A DNA stretch of 53,450 bases from Variovorax sp. S12S4 (lineage in GTDB: Bacteria > Pseudomonadota > Gammaproteobacteria > Burkholderiales > Burkholderiaceae_C), in the NCBI RefSeq assembly GCF_023195515.1, contig NZ_JALPKR020000001.1, positions 1 through 53,450 of the forward strand, written 5' to 3'. The notes beneath the pieces are model-generated. The model was not told the origin of the DNA, searched no databases, and worked only from the letters and a program-made list of their open reading frames with translations. The translations under genes were made by a program, and so were the position numbers. The stretch's first letter is position 1, and every line of letters starts with the position of its first letter. Positions 17,211 to 24,592 of the stretch are shown here, piece by piece.

Positions 17211-17704
17211 CTAGACGCTCGGCAAAGTTCTGCCGCTGCAAATGATCGTCAACGACTTCGCTCCCCTGGTCATGGCGACATAAAGGTCTTTGGTACCGAG
17301 CGAGTCGGCGTCCAAGATCACCGCATGGTCGTACTCGAGCCCCTTGACCAGCAACGTCGTGCCAATGAGCTTCTGGTGCCTGATCGGCCTGCCCGTGTGC
17401 CGCATTTCCCTCTGGTACAGGTTCGCCGCTTCAAGGAACGTCGCCCCTGCCCCGTCTATGTGCAGCTTCAGGACGTTCATGAAGCGGTAGAGCAAATCCC
17501 GACGGTAGGCCGCAGTCTCAGGGTTGTCCCTCAGCAGCAAGACAAAGGCTTTGAGGTTCTTGCTCGTCGGAGTCGTGAGATACAGGTTCGCCGCCGCCAG
17601 CAACTCGGGATACTTCGTGGCCTTCGTCTCCTTGGCAAGGCGCTCTTCTCGTTCGTTAAGAAGCTTGACTCGGCGAAGACCACGAAGGCCAGGTTCCTGC
17701 ACGT
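17211..17704 (-). pseudogene. UvrD-type helicase, C-terminal fragment
   Basis: The last about 165 residues of a superfamily-1 UvrD-like helicase. Motif V is present as GTTLLVKGLEYDHAVILDAD and motif VI as LYVAMTRGAKSLTI, ending CSGRTLPSV. The upstream helical part is TKYPELLAAANLYLTT. The N-terminal RecA domain with Walker A and B is absent. The frame appears broken at about 17655, where one G is missing from a GG pair (FLTNEK then ERLAKETKATK). Reading further upstream runs without a stop into the end of the OLD-like gene, so the two are joined by deletion or misassembly. A helicase beside an OLD nuclease is the Gabija arrangement. The exact left boundary is uncertain. Confidence 0.6.
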
Positions 17705-18906
17705 CGTGGACTTCGCCAAGGACTGCTTCACCGCCGTCGACAAGGCGCTGACCGCTGGCACCAAGCTTGGCAACATTGGATCCGCGAAAGCAGGCGTCAA
17801 CGTCTTGAACCACTGATCACCGCGGGTTGTGTCTTTGAACCAACCTGCCTTCTTCGCCGCCAACCCAATGTCGGCTCGCAGCTTGGCACTCTCAACCCAC
17901 TTTCCAATGTCTTGATCCAAATCGGCCATAAACCGCGAGCGCACCTGGTCGTATGCGGGAAACTCAACACATCCTGCGCAAGCTCGACGCTATCGATCAC
18001 GCTGGCCCACGGCAAATCCTGAAAAGCCCGTTCCTCCAACGACAACTTGCCGTCCCATACCGTCACGGGAATGCCAAGAGCAACGAGCTCGGCCACGTCA
18101 GCCGGTGAGAACTGGTCGTCAGCGTCGGCGTCGGCAAGAACCGCCACTTCATAGCAGAGCGACTTGAAGGCTTTCGCCAGTGCCCTGACCTTGTTGCCGC
18201 TGGCCGCATTGAGCAGGGACAGGCCGTGGTACGAAAACGGATCTTTGCCCTTGCCTAGCTGGTAGTCGTCAAAGCCCCTCAAGAAGCCCACCTCCGTGGC
18301 CCCCTCGCAAACGAGAACCTTCTTTGCCAAGAACGCTTCCGTGCTGGACCGAATCTTCCCCTGAACTTCGTGCTCTTTGAGACTGTCGGATGCGGCCGAA
18401 ATGATCTGAACACTTCCGTCCTTGCTGTGGACTATGTAGAGCTCGCCCACGGTGAGTTCACGAAGCACGACAGGTGAATGGGTCGTCAGGAAATACTGAC
18501 CCCGCTTGTCCTCTCGCACGTGCTTCAAGAGCCGAGAAATGCGGTGAGGCTCAAGCCCGAATTCAACCTCGTCAAAGAGCGTCACATGGCCTTCTTCAAG
18601 GCCCATTTTCTGAATGCCGCACAACAGCATTCGCCGTGACCCCAGACCCAACTGGCGAAGCGGAATGTCGCCGTCATGAAGAGCGAGGCCCCCGACCTTC
18701 AGGTTCACCGAACTCAGATCCAAGTGGGCCTTATAGGCGTCCACAACAGGCACCCCCAAAATCTTTGCCACCTCCTGAGACTTCACCGCAGCAGCGTCAA
18801 AGTTCTTCAAGGTGTTGGGCCTGTCAGCGTCAAGTGAGGTCCGGGCCGTTCTTGAAGCATTGGCAAGCAACTCGTTCAAGCTCTGGGCTTCAGTAAGCTT
18901 CGCCAC
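17705..18906 (-). pseudogene. OLD-family ATPase/TOPRIM nuclease, N-terminally truncated and frameshifted
   Basis: Overcoming-lysogenisation-defect (OLD) type nuclease. Counting from the GTG at 18906: the ABC signature-like LGLGSRRM (86-93), Walker B VTLFDEVEFGLEPHR (108-122), switch histidine in TTHSPVVLRE (H143), then TOPRIM with KKVLVCEGATEVGFLRG (E201) and VAVLADADADDQ (D259, D261). The ATPase N-terminus with Walker A (about 200 residues) is missing. Near 17965 the frame slips by one base (ELAQDVL then EFPAYDQVRSRF, a GG reduced to G); the C-terminal part LRADIGLAAKKAGWFKDTTR continues in the new frame. The GTG overlaps the end of the GHKL frame by 17 bp. As written it cannot be an active ATPase. 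Base composition is lower in G+C than the flanks, suggesting acquisition. Confidence 0.7.
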
Positions 18907-19654
18907 GGTTCGTGACCCACCAAGCTATGCCGTGCTGCTTGGTCGTCTTGTCGGCCTTGCCGGTGTCAATGTGATAAATCTTGGCCGTGCCGTAGCCGGG
19001 CACTTCAACGTCCACAATCGAGAGGGACGACTTGCTGATGTCGGCAAACGAAATGGGAGTGCCGTTCAGGCTGACCTTGAAGGACGGGTTAGCAAGGAAC
19101 CGACCACCAAGGAGCTCTCTGGCCTGTTCAACCGTGAGGTTGGTCTGACGGATTTCGCCTTCGCCTGTGATCGTCGTGCCATGCCCTTCAACACCCTTCT
19201 CAACGAACTCCACGAGTTCAGTGATGAGGGGCTTGTTGGCCGTGCGGCTGACCTTGTAGACGATCTTTTGGCCGTCCTTGACAGAGGTGACGACGTAGTT
19301 CTTGGTGAGGCAGAAGCTAGCGAAGCGGCCCTTGCCGTTCTTGCCGAAGACGAAGCGTGGAAGACCTTCTACACCTGGTGGGGGTGCCGCCGTGAGTCCG
19401 GTCTTGGCGATACGGTCATAGGACATGGCACGCCAGATGTAATCGAACTCGGCCTTGGTCATTCCCTTACCGTTGTCCGAAATGGAGAACTGCTTGTTCT
19501 TCTTCGAATCGGGCCAGCTTATGTCGACCTTCGTCGCATAGGCGTCCCAGCAGTTGGCAACGAGCTCAACGATGGCCGTGCTGGGGTTGGTGATGATGGA
19601 GCCAGCCCAGCTTTCAAGAAAGCGGTTTTCATAAAAAATGTCTTCCTGCTGCAC
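18890..19654 (-). CDS. GHKL (HSP90-like) ATPase domain protein, C-terminally truncated
   Basis: 254-residue frame holding a GHKL ATP-binding fold. N-box: IVELVANCWDAYAT (E30, N34, D37). G1: ISDNGKGM (D60, G62, G64). G2: FGKNGKGRFASF (104-109). The opening IFYENRFLESWAGSIITNPS is typical of HSP90-like proteins next to restriction or defence genes rather than of histidine kinases; no H-box or receiver is present. The frame stops shortly after HGIAWWV, where such proteins normally continue for a further domain, and the following sequence is the middle of an OLD gene. A deletion junction near 18900 is inferred. The start is GTG 19654. In the full-length state it might act as the ATP-driven sensor of the locus (inference). 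Confidence 0.75.
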   Translation of the reverse strand: MQQEDIFYENRFLESWAGSIITNPSTAIVELVANCWDAYATKVDISWPDSKKNKQFSISDNGKGMTKAEFDYIWRAMSYDRIAKTGLTAAPPPGVEGLPRFVFGKNGKGRFASFCLTKNYVVTSVKDGQKIVYKVSRTANKPLITELVEFVEKGVEGHGTTITGEGEIRQTNLTVEQARELLGGRFLANPSFKVSLNGTPISFADISKSSLSIVDVEVPGYGTAKIYHIDTGKADKTTKQHGIAWWVTNRGEAY

Positions 19655-19734
19655 AGACCGCCCCCATTTTTATTGCAATGAGATCCATCCGACGCCCACA
19701 CCTTCGCTAAGCTGATGGCGGCTAGGGCCAAAGG

Positions 19735-20251
19735 CTAAGGTTCAATCACGAACCAATGGTTCGTCTTGTCATAGTGAGCGTATTCTCCGCCACCCACGTG
19801 TAATTCGCACTTCGGAGAACCATGCGTGGAATTTCTCGTCGGAAAAATAGCTGCTGCTCTCGGCAAGCAAGCTGTTGGCCGTGGCTCGTTCCAAGCTTGT
19901 ACTGAAGTAGCTGATCTCTTGTTGCGAGATAGATCCCGCCGAACTTGAGCGTGTTTTTGCCCCTCGACATGTTTAGGAGCGTATGCACGCCATGAGCAGC
20001 AAAGCTGCTTCCCAGCCATTCGGGCGAGTGGGCCGGTCCGTTGAAGAAAGCTGCCGTTGGCGGCCGGGATCGAAAGACGGTTCACGCTGCATACCGGACT
20101 TCGAGCCCGTCACCTCGACGCACAGCTGGGTACATGCCTCGATATATGACACACGCCAAGGCCCGCATGACGCCTCCGCGCTCCGCACGCACATGAGAGA
20201 GGAGAGGGGCAGGTCGGGACCTTCGCCGCCTTGTTCGACGTAAATGTCCAT
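19735..20251 (-). pseudogene. Small unidentified gene downstream of the MBL hydrolase, frame scrambled
   Basis: A start codon at 20251 (MDIYVEQGGEGPDLP) lies a few bases after the MBL-hydrolase stop, with GGGAGG and GAGGGG ahead of it, so a coupled second gene is expected. No single frame is convincing throughout. Protein-like stretches appear successively in three frames: FFNGPAHSPEWLGSSFAAHG, then SISQQEISYFSTSLERATAN with LLAESSSYFSDEKFHAWFSE, then GGGEYAHYDKTNHWFVIEP to the stop at 19735. A product of about 172 residues with several indels is inferred. The family is not recognised. The remaining 80 bp to the GHKL start hold nothing visible. Base composition is lower in G+C than the flanks. 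Confidence 0.4.
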
Positions 20252-20257
20252 TGCCCC

Positions 20258-21775
20258 TCAATCCTCCCGAACCAGCACATCTCCCTCAAACCGATACCGA
20301 AAATAGAACCACTTCTCAATCTCCGACTTAGTCTCGATCCGAAAAGCCGTAATCAGCCTTTCTCCATCCGTCTTCAGATAGATCGCGCCATACACCTCGA
20401 CGTTGCTGCGCGCGAGCTGTTTCACATCGGCCTTCAACTGCGCAACCTTGTCTTGCGAGAGCGTGCCGGCGGCCAGCTTGTCGATGCCGGCCATCAGCGC
20501 GTCGACGGAGCTCTTGTTCTCCATGGCGCGCGAAGAGCGCTGGAGCTCGGTCGAAAGAATGACGGGCGCGCCGCCGCGGCCGAAGCGGCCCAAGCGGCCG
20601 AGCAGGTCGGGCCTGGGGTGGATGTGGCCCTCTTCGTCTCCTGACGAAATGATGAAGGCGGCAGGGTTCACGGCATCCAGAAACGCATCGGTCACCTTTT
20701 CGGAGCCGTGGTGGCAAGACTTCATGATGTCTGACCTGAAGATGTCTCGCGCCTTGGTCACCATGTCGTCGTAGGCGGGCGTGCCTGCTTTCGGAAACTT
20801 GTTATCTACGGTGCCGGTGTAGTGCTGCAGCAAGAATTTTTCGGCGCCTTCGTTCAAATCGCCGCCGAACAACACGCTGAACTTGCCGTACTGCAGGCGC
20901 AAGATGACGGAGTGGCCGTTCTTGGTTTCGTTGTACGAGCCCAGCTGCCGCAGCGCGGGGGTGCTGTCTGGGCCTTCTTCAACCACGGGCGCAAGCACGC
21001 GTATGGTGTAGCCGCGGTCGTCCGACGGGGCAAAGCCGGGCATCCAGGCGGTGTCGTCTTCTATCGTCGCGTGCTGGGCCGAGAGCATGCAGATGTCCTG
21101 GATCTTCGGGTTGCTTAGCGCGGCCTTCATGACTTGCGGAAAGAGGTGGGTGGTGCCCGCGTTTCCGAAGATGGTCTTCACGGTGGCGTAGTCGGCGGCA
21201 AGGTCGCCAATGTAGGCAACCGATGCGCCGTTTTCCTTCACGGGTTTGCCGCCGAGCTTTTCCCACGTGCCGCTCACGGGCCGCTCGACAAGGCCGCTGT
21301 GATACACGGTGCCAAAGCCGATGCCTGGGTCGGCAAAGATGTCCTTGAAGCCCAGGTAATGGTCGCTGTCGGGGTGCGTCATTACCGCGGCGGCAAAGTC
21401 GAAGCCGCGGTAGGTCTGAAACCTGGCGGCAAGAAAGGCGCGCATGTTGCCGCCCTCTCCGGCGTCGATGACGACGATGCGTTCATCGCCGCCGGTCTCG
21501 GGCGAAATGAGCACGGCGCCGTCGCCCTGGCCCACGTCGACAAAGATGATTTCGAGCGGTCGGCGGGCGACTGTGTCTTCTTTGGGGATGTAGAGGGTGC
21601 GCCGCTTGGCGGGCGAGCGGGCGGCCCAGTCGATTTCCAGCCAGCCGTCGCCAAGATCTTTCTTGACCTTGAGGAAGTCGCCCCAGATGACTTCGCGGAT
21701 CTTTTTCTTCTTGTCGTCGAAGAGGTGAACGGGGCTTCCGTCCGCGCGCAAATTGACGAATCGGTGTGCTGCCAT
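20258..21775 (-). CDS. MBL-fold metallo-hydrolase, ComEC-like beta-lactamase domain
   Basis: About 505-residue soluble hydrolase. The metal site is visible as AAAVMTHPDSDHYLGF (H134, D136, D138, H139), VLFGGDL (bridging Asp), SCHHGSE and GHIHP, like the ComEC C-terminal/RNase-J-related branch. An N-terminal about 80-residue domain (MAAHRFVNLRADGSPVHLF, GDGWLEIDWAARSP) looks SH3-like. Substrates in related proteins are nucleic acids or nucleotides; here unknown. Start ATG 21775 has an AGGGAG site; a further upstream ATG (21808) was rejected. There is no signal peptide and no ComEC membrane channel, so it is not a competence channel. It appears to head a two-gene unit and is next to the GHKL/OLD/helicase remnants. 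Confidence 0.8.
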   Translation of the reverse strand: MAAHRFVNLRADGSPVHLFDDKKKKIREVIWGDFLKVKKDLGDGWLEIDWAARSPAKRRTLYIPKEDTVARRPLEIIFVDVGQGDGAVLISPETGGDERIVVIDAGEGGNMRAFLAARFQTYRGFDFAAAVMTHPDSDHYLGFKDIFADPGIGFGTVYHSGLVERPVSGTWEKLGGKPVKENGASVAYIGDLAADYATVKTIFGNAGTTHLFPQVMKAALSNPKIQDICMLSAQHATIEDDTAWMPGFAPSDDRGYTIRVLAPVVEEGPDSTPALRQLGSYNETKNGHSVILRLQYGKFSVLFGGDLNEGAEKFLLQHYTGTVDNKFPKAGTPAYDDMVTKARDIFRSDIMKSCHHGSEKVTDAFLDAVNPAAFIISSGDEEGHIHPRPDLLGRLGRFGRGGAPVILSTELQRSSRAMENKSSVDALMAGIDKLAAGTLSQDKVAQLKADVKQLARSNVEVYGAIYLKTDGERLITAFRIETKSEIEKWFYFRYRFEGDVLVRED

Positions 21776-22005
21776 GCGCCCGCTCCCTCTTTTTGACGAA
21801 TCCCGCACTTTTAGCAGCGCGGGGGTGCAGGCGCATCACTCAAAAGCGGTATGGCAATAGGCAGGCGGCTCCGGACAATGGCGGCTGTGTTGCTGGAAGT
21901 CTGCATTCGGACTATGGGAGTTGACCCGATCCCTGAAGACATCAACATGTAACACTATAGTTGCAGCACAATTCCGGGCAGCGAAAACTACAGCCTGAGA
22001 TCGCC

Positions 22006-22833
22006 ATGACCCTGGACGAACTGTTTGCCGAAAGCCATTTGCTTCCCACGGTGCCCAAGGTGGTGTTCGACTTGATCGAGCTCTTGCGCAACGAGGACGC
22101 CTCTATTCCCGTGGTTGCACGCAAGGTCGAGCTCGACCAGGTGCTGACGGCGCGGGTGCTGCGCATGGCCAACTCTCCGTACTTCGGGCTGCGCCGCAAA
22201 ATCCTCTCGATCCAAGACGCGATCCAGCTGCTGGGTTTCTCGTCGATCCGCTCGCTGGTGGTGAGCTCCGGCCTTACGGGCACGTTCCGCAAGGTCGACG
22301 GGGTGCATCTGCCGTCTTTCTGGTCGCACAGCCTGCGCGTGGCGGCGGTGGCGCGCTACCTTGCCGGCAAGACCCGCAGCGTGGACCAGAGCCTTGCGTT
22401 CACCGTGGGCAGCATGCACGCCATCGGCCACCTGATCATGGCCGGCGCCATGAAGGAGCAAATGGCCAAGCTCAACGCCGTGCACCCGTTCGACATGATG
22501 GGCCGGCTCGAGGTCGAACGGCAGAAGTTCGGCTTTCACTACGGCGAAGTGGGCGCCCGGCTGGCTGCCCGCTGGGAGTTTGCGCCCGAGTTCATCAGCG
22601 CCCTCTCTTGCTTTGCCAACCCGATGGAGGCCGAGCAGGTCGACCCGTTGGCCAATGTTCTGCACCTTGCCGTCTGGCGCGTTGCGCTGGAGCGCGAAGG
22701 CCTGCGCATTGGCGACTCGCAGCACGTGTGGCCGGCCCAGTCGGCGGATGCCATCGGCATTTCTGAAGACGTGATGCAAGACATGCCGGCGCCCCGCGAG
22801 CTGGCGTCCGATCTGGAATCGATGATCGCCTGA
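22006..22833 (+). CDS. HDOD domain-containing signalling protein
   Basis: 275-residue HDOD protein (related to HD phosphohydrolases but usually without catalytic residues). Landmarks: ESHLLPTVPKVVFDLIELL, ELDQVLTARVLRMANSPYFG, ILSIQDAIQLLGFSSIRSLV, FWSHSLRVAAVARYLAGKT. Such proteins are standalone signal-output modules in motility, biofilm and cyclic-di-GMP networks. It stands alone: divergent from the MBL gene and followed by the PadR unit. ATG 22006 was chosen over 21961 because MTLDELFAESHLLPTVPKV is the conserved beginning. Confidence 0.9.
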   Translation: MTLDELFAESHLLPTVPKVVFDLIELLRNEDASIPVVARKVELDQVLTARVLRMANSPYFGLRRKILSIQDAIQLLGFSSIRSLVVSSGLTGTFRKVDGVHLPSFWSHSLRVAAVARYLAGKTRSVDQSLAFTVGSMHAIGHLIMAGAMKEQMAKLNAVHPFDMMGRLEVERQKFGFHYGEVGARLAARWEFAPEFISALSCFANPMEAEQVDPLANVLHLAVWRVALEREGLRIGDSQHVWPAQSADAIGISEDVMQDMPAPRELASDLESMIA

Positions 22834-22880
22834 TCGTCGTTTGACCGTGCGTTGAGGGTGGCGCCTGCCGCCCGTTTTGC

Positions 22881-22894
22881 CTGGCTTCGGCCAG
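22881..22894 (+). terminator. CTGGC-TTCG-GCCAG hairpin after the HDOD gene
   Basis: Perfect 5-bp stem with a stable TTCG tetraloop, 47 bp after the HDOD stop codon. No T-tract follows on either strand, so it is at best a weak or Rho-assisted terminator. Confidence 0.3.
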
Positions 22895-22965
22895 CGCCTC
22901 CTTCTCTCCCCTTCCCCTGATCGAGCCTTGAACGGTGCCGCACGACGATGCGGCAGGCACAGTCG

Positions 22966-23004
22966 TTTGACTTTTTTAGATATATCGAAAATAATTTCGA
23001 CATA
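22966..23004 (+). promoter_or_regulatory. PadR-unit promoter with overlapping dyad operator
   Basis: TTTGAC (22966-22971) and AATAAT (22990-22995) are separated by 18 bp and precede the PadR start at 23023. A near-perfect dyad, TATATCGAAA...TTTCGACATA (22981-23004, 9 of 10 arm positions paired), overlaps the -10. A repressor bound here would block its own promoter. YqjI, the E. coli relative, autorepresses through a similar A/T-rich dyad. Confidence 0.7.
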
Positions 23005-23022
23005 CTTCGAGAGGACATCGAT

Positions 23023-23592
23023 ATGCGACACCCCCACTTCGGCCACCACCATCACCACCACTGCCACACGCCCCGTGGCGAGCACGAAGACGGCCTTTCG
23101 GGTGGCCGTGGCGGGCGCGGCGGCGGGCGGGTGTTCGGCCATGGCGGCCTGCGTTTTGTGCTGCTGCGGCTCATTGCCGACAAGCCGGCCCACGGCTACG
23201 AACTCATCAAGGCCATTGAAGACCGCCTGGGCGGCAGCTATGCGCCGAGCCCCGGCGTGGTGTACCCCACGCTCACGCTGCTCGAAGAAATGGGCTACCT
23301 GAGCGTGGAAACTGCCGACACCGGCGGGCGCAAGCGCTACAGCATCACGGCCAGCGGCCAGGAGTTTCTGGCCGCCAACAGCGACACGGCCGACGCGATG
23401 ATGGCCCGCATGAACGGCGGCGTAGACGGTGCCGGCCCGCGCGGCGGGCGCCCGCCGCAGGTGACGCGCGCTATTGAGAACCTGAAGCTCGCCATGCGCA
23501 TGCGCCTTTCGGGCCCGCCCCTCACAGAACAACAAGCCCACGATTTCGCCGCGGTGCTCGACAGCGCCGCCCAGCAACTGGAACGCATCTAG
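23023..23592 (+). CDS. PadR-family regulator with His-rich metal-sensing N-terminus (YqjI-like)
   Basis: 189-residue repressor. The N-terminus is MRHPHFGHHHHHHCH (His8 to His13 consecutive), followed by a Gly/Arg-rich linker and the PadR winged helix: RFVLLRLIADKPAHGYELIK, YAPSPGVVYPTLTLLEEMGY, GRKRYSITASGQEFL. This matches E. coli YqjI, a nickel-sensing repressor that controls yqjH; the next gene here is a YqjH-like reductase, reproducing the pair. The start ATG 23023 has GAGAGG upstream; an in-frame ATG at 22948 would translate the promoter. His-tract metal binding with derepression by excess Ni (or Fe) is inferred from the relative. Confidence 0.9.
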   Translation: MRHPHFGHHHHHHCHTPRGEHEDGLSGGRGGRGGGRVFGHGGLRFVLLRLIADKPAHGYELIKAIEDRLGGSYAPSPGVVYPTLTLLEEMGYLSVETADTGGRKRYSITASGQEFLAANSDTADAMMARMNGGVDGAGPRGGRPPQVTRAIENLKLAMRMRLSGPPLTEQQAHDFAAVLDSAAQQLERI

Positions 23593-23607
23593 AAAGCTTT
23601 TTCTGAA

Positions 23608-24456
23608 ATGACCGACTTCTCGACCGACACATCTCCCGCTTCTTCTTCCCCGCCCGACCGCACGCCGCGCCGCGTGCGGCACGAGCTTCGTTTTCGGCAG
23701 CTCACGGTAAAAACGGTGCAGCGCGTCACGCCGCACCTGATCCGCGTCACGCTCACCGGCGATGACCTTGCGGGCTTTACGAGCCTGGGCTTCGACGACC
23801 ACGCGAAGATCTTTTTTCCCGATGCCGCAACCGGCAAGCTCACGCTGCCTACCGTGGGGCCTGACGGCCCGGTGTGGCCCGCAAGCGGCCGGCCGACCAT
23901 GCGCGACTACACGCCGCGCCGGTATGACGCACAGGCCAACACGCTGGAGCTCGACTTTGCGCTGCACGAAGCCGGCCCGGCCACCCAATGGGCCGAACGG
24001 GCCAAGCCGGGCGACATGCTCGGCGTGGGCGGGCCGCGCGGCTCGTTCATCGTGCCGACCGATTTCGACTGGCACTTGCTCATCGGCGACGACACCGCCC
24101 TGCCCGCGATCGCACGGCGCCTGGCCGAGTTGCCGGCCGGTGCGCGCGTGGTGGTGCTGGCCGAGGTAGACAGCGAGGCGGACCAGGTGCCGTTCGAAAC
24201 GCAGGCCGAGCTCACGCTGCAATGGGTGCACCGCAAGGGCGCTGAACCGGGGCTGAGCCCGGTGCTGCTCGATGCACTCAAGGCAATGAAGCTGCCGGCC
24301 GGCGACTTTCACGCCTGGGTGGGGTGCGAGTCGGCCATTGCGAAGGCCCTGCGCGCGCACCTGGTGGGCGAGCGCGGCGCCAATCCGAAGTGGGTTCGCG
24401 CGTCAGGCTACTGGCGCCGCGGTGCCGTGGCTACGCACGACACGCACGACGAGTAA
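23608..24456 (+). CDS. Siderophore-interacting protein, NAD(P)H-dependent ferric-chelate reductase (YqjH-like)
   Basis: 282-residue flavoprotein of the SIP family, releasing iron from ferric siderophores by reduction in the cytoplasm. FAD domain: VKTVQRVTPHLIRVTLTGDD and RPTMRDYTPRRYD (RxYTP flavin motif), then GDMLGVGGPRGSF. NAD(P)H domain: HLLIGDDTALPAIARRLAEL, RVVVLAEVDSEAD, AWVGCESAIAKALRAHL. It follows the His-rich PadR regulator by 15 bp and should be cotranscribed and repressed by it. No siderophore receptor or synthesis genes are in the window. Confidence 0.92.
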   Translation: MTDFSTDTSPASSSPPDRTPRRVRHELRFRQLTVKTVQRVTPHLIRVTLTGDDLAGFTSLGFDDHAKIFFPDAATGKLTLPTVGPDGPVWPASGRPTMRDYTPRRYDAQANTLELDFALHEAGPATQWAERAKPGDMLGVGGPRGSFIVPTDFDWHLLIGDDTALPAIARRLAELPAGARVVVLAEVDSEADQVPFETQAELTLQWVHRKGAEPGLSPVLLDALKAMKLPAGDFHAWVGCESAIAKALRAHLVGERGANPKWVRASGYWRRGAVATHDTHDE

Positions 24457-24470
24457 GCGCCTTGGTTTTG

Positions 24471-24580
24471 CTCCTTCCCCTTCCGGGGAAGGTTGGGATG
24501 GGGGCACGTGGCATATCAAGCGTTCGCTGCTCTCGATACGCCGCCTGCCCCCACCCCTGCCCTCCCCGGAAGGGAGGGAG
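24471..24580. repeat. REP-like long inverted repeat
   Basis: Left arm 24471-24506 (starting CTCCTTCCCCTTCCGGGG) and right arm 24546-24580 (ending CCCCGGAAGGGAGGGAG) are imperfect reverse complements over about 36 bp, separated by 39 bp. Each arm itself contains a CTTCCGGGGA-type palindrome. This is the typical look of intergenic repetitive palindromes in G+C-rich proteobacteria; it lies between convergent genes (SIP and corA), where it can act as a transcription barrier. Confidence 0.75.
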
Positions 24581-24592
24581 AAAGAAGCCTAT

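Noticed and set aside
17121..17816. Open plus-strand frame over the helicase region with protein-like KKLDSAKTTKARFLHVVDFA
   Set aside because: It lies antisense to helicase motifs V and VI, which are far more specific evidence; its lysine-rich stretch is the mirror of the minus-strand coding frame.
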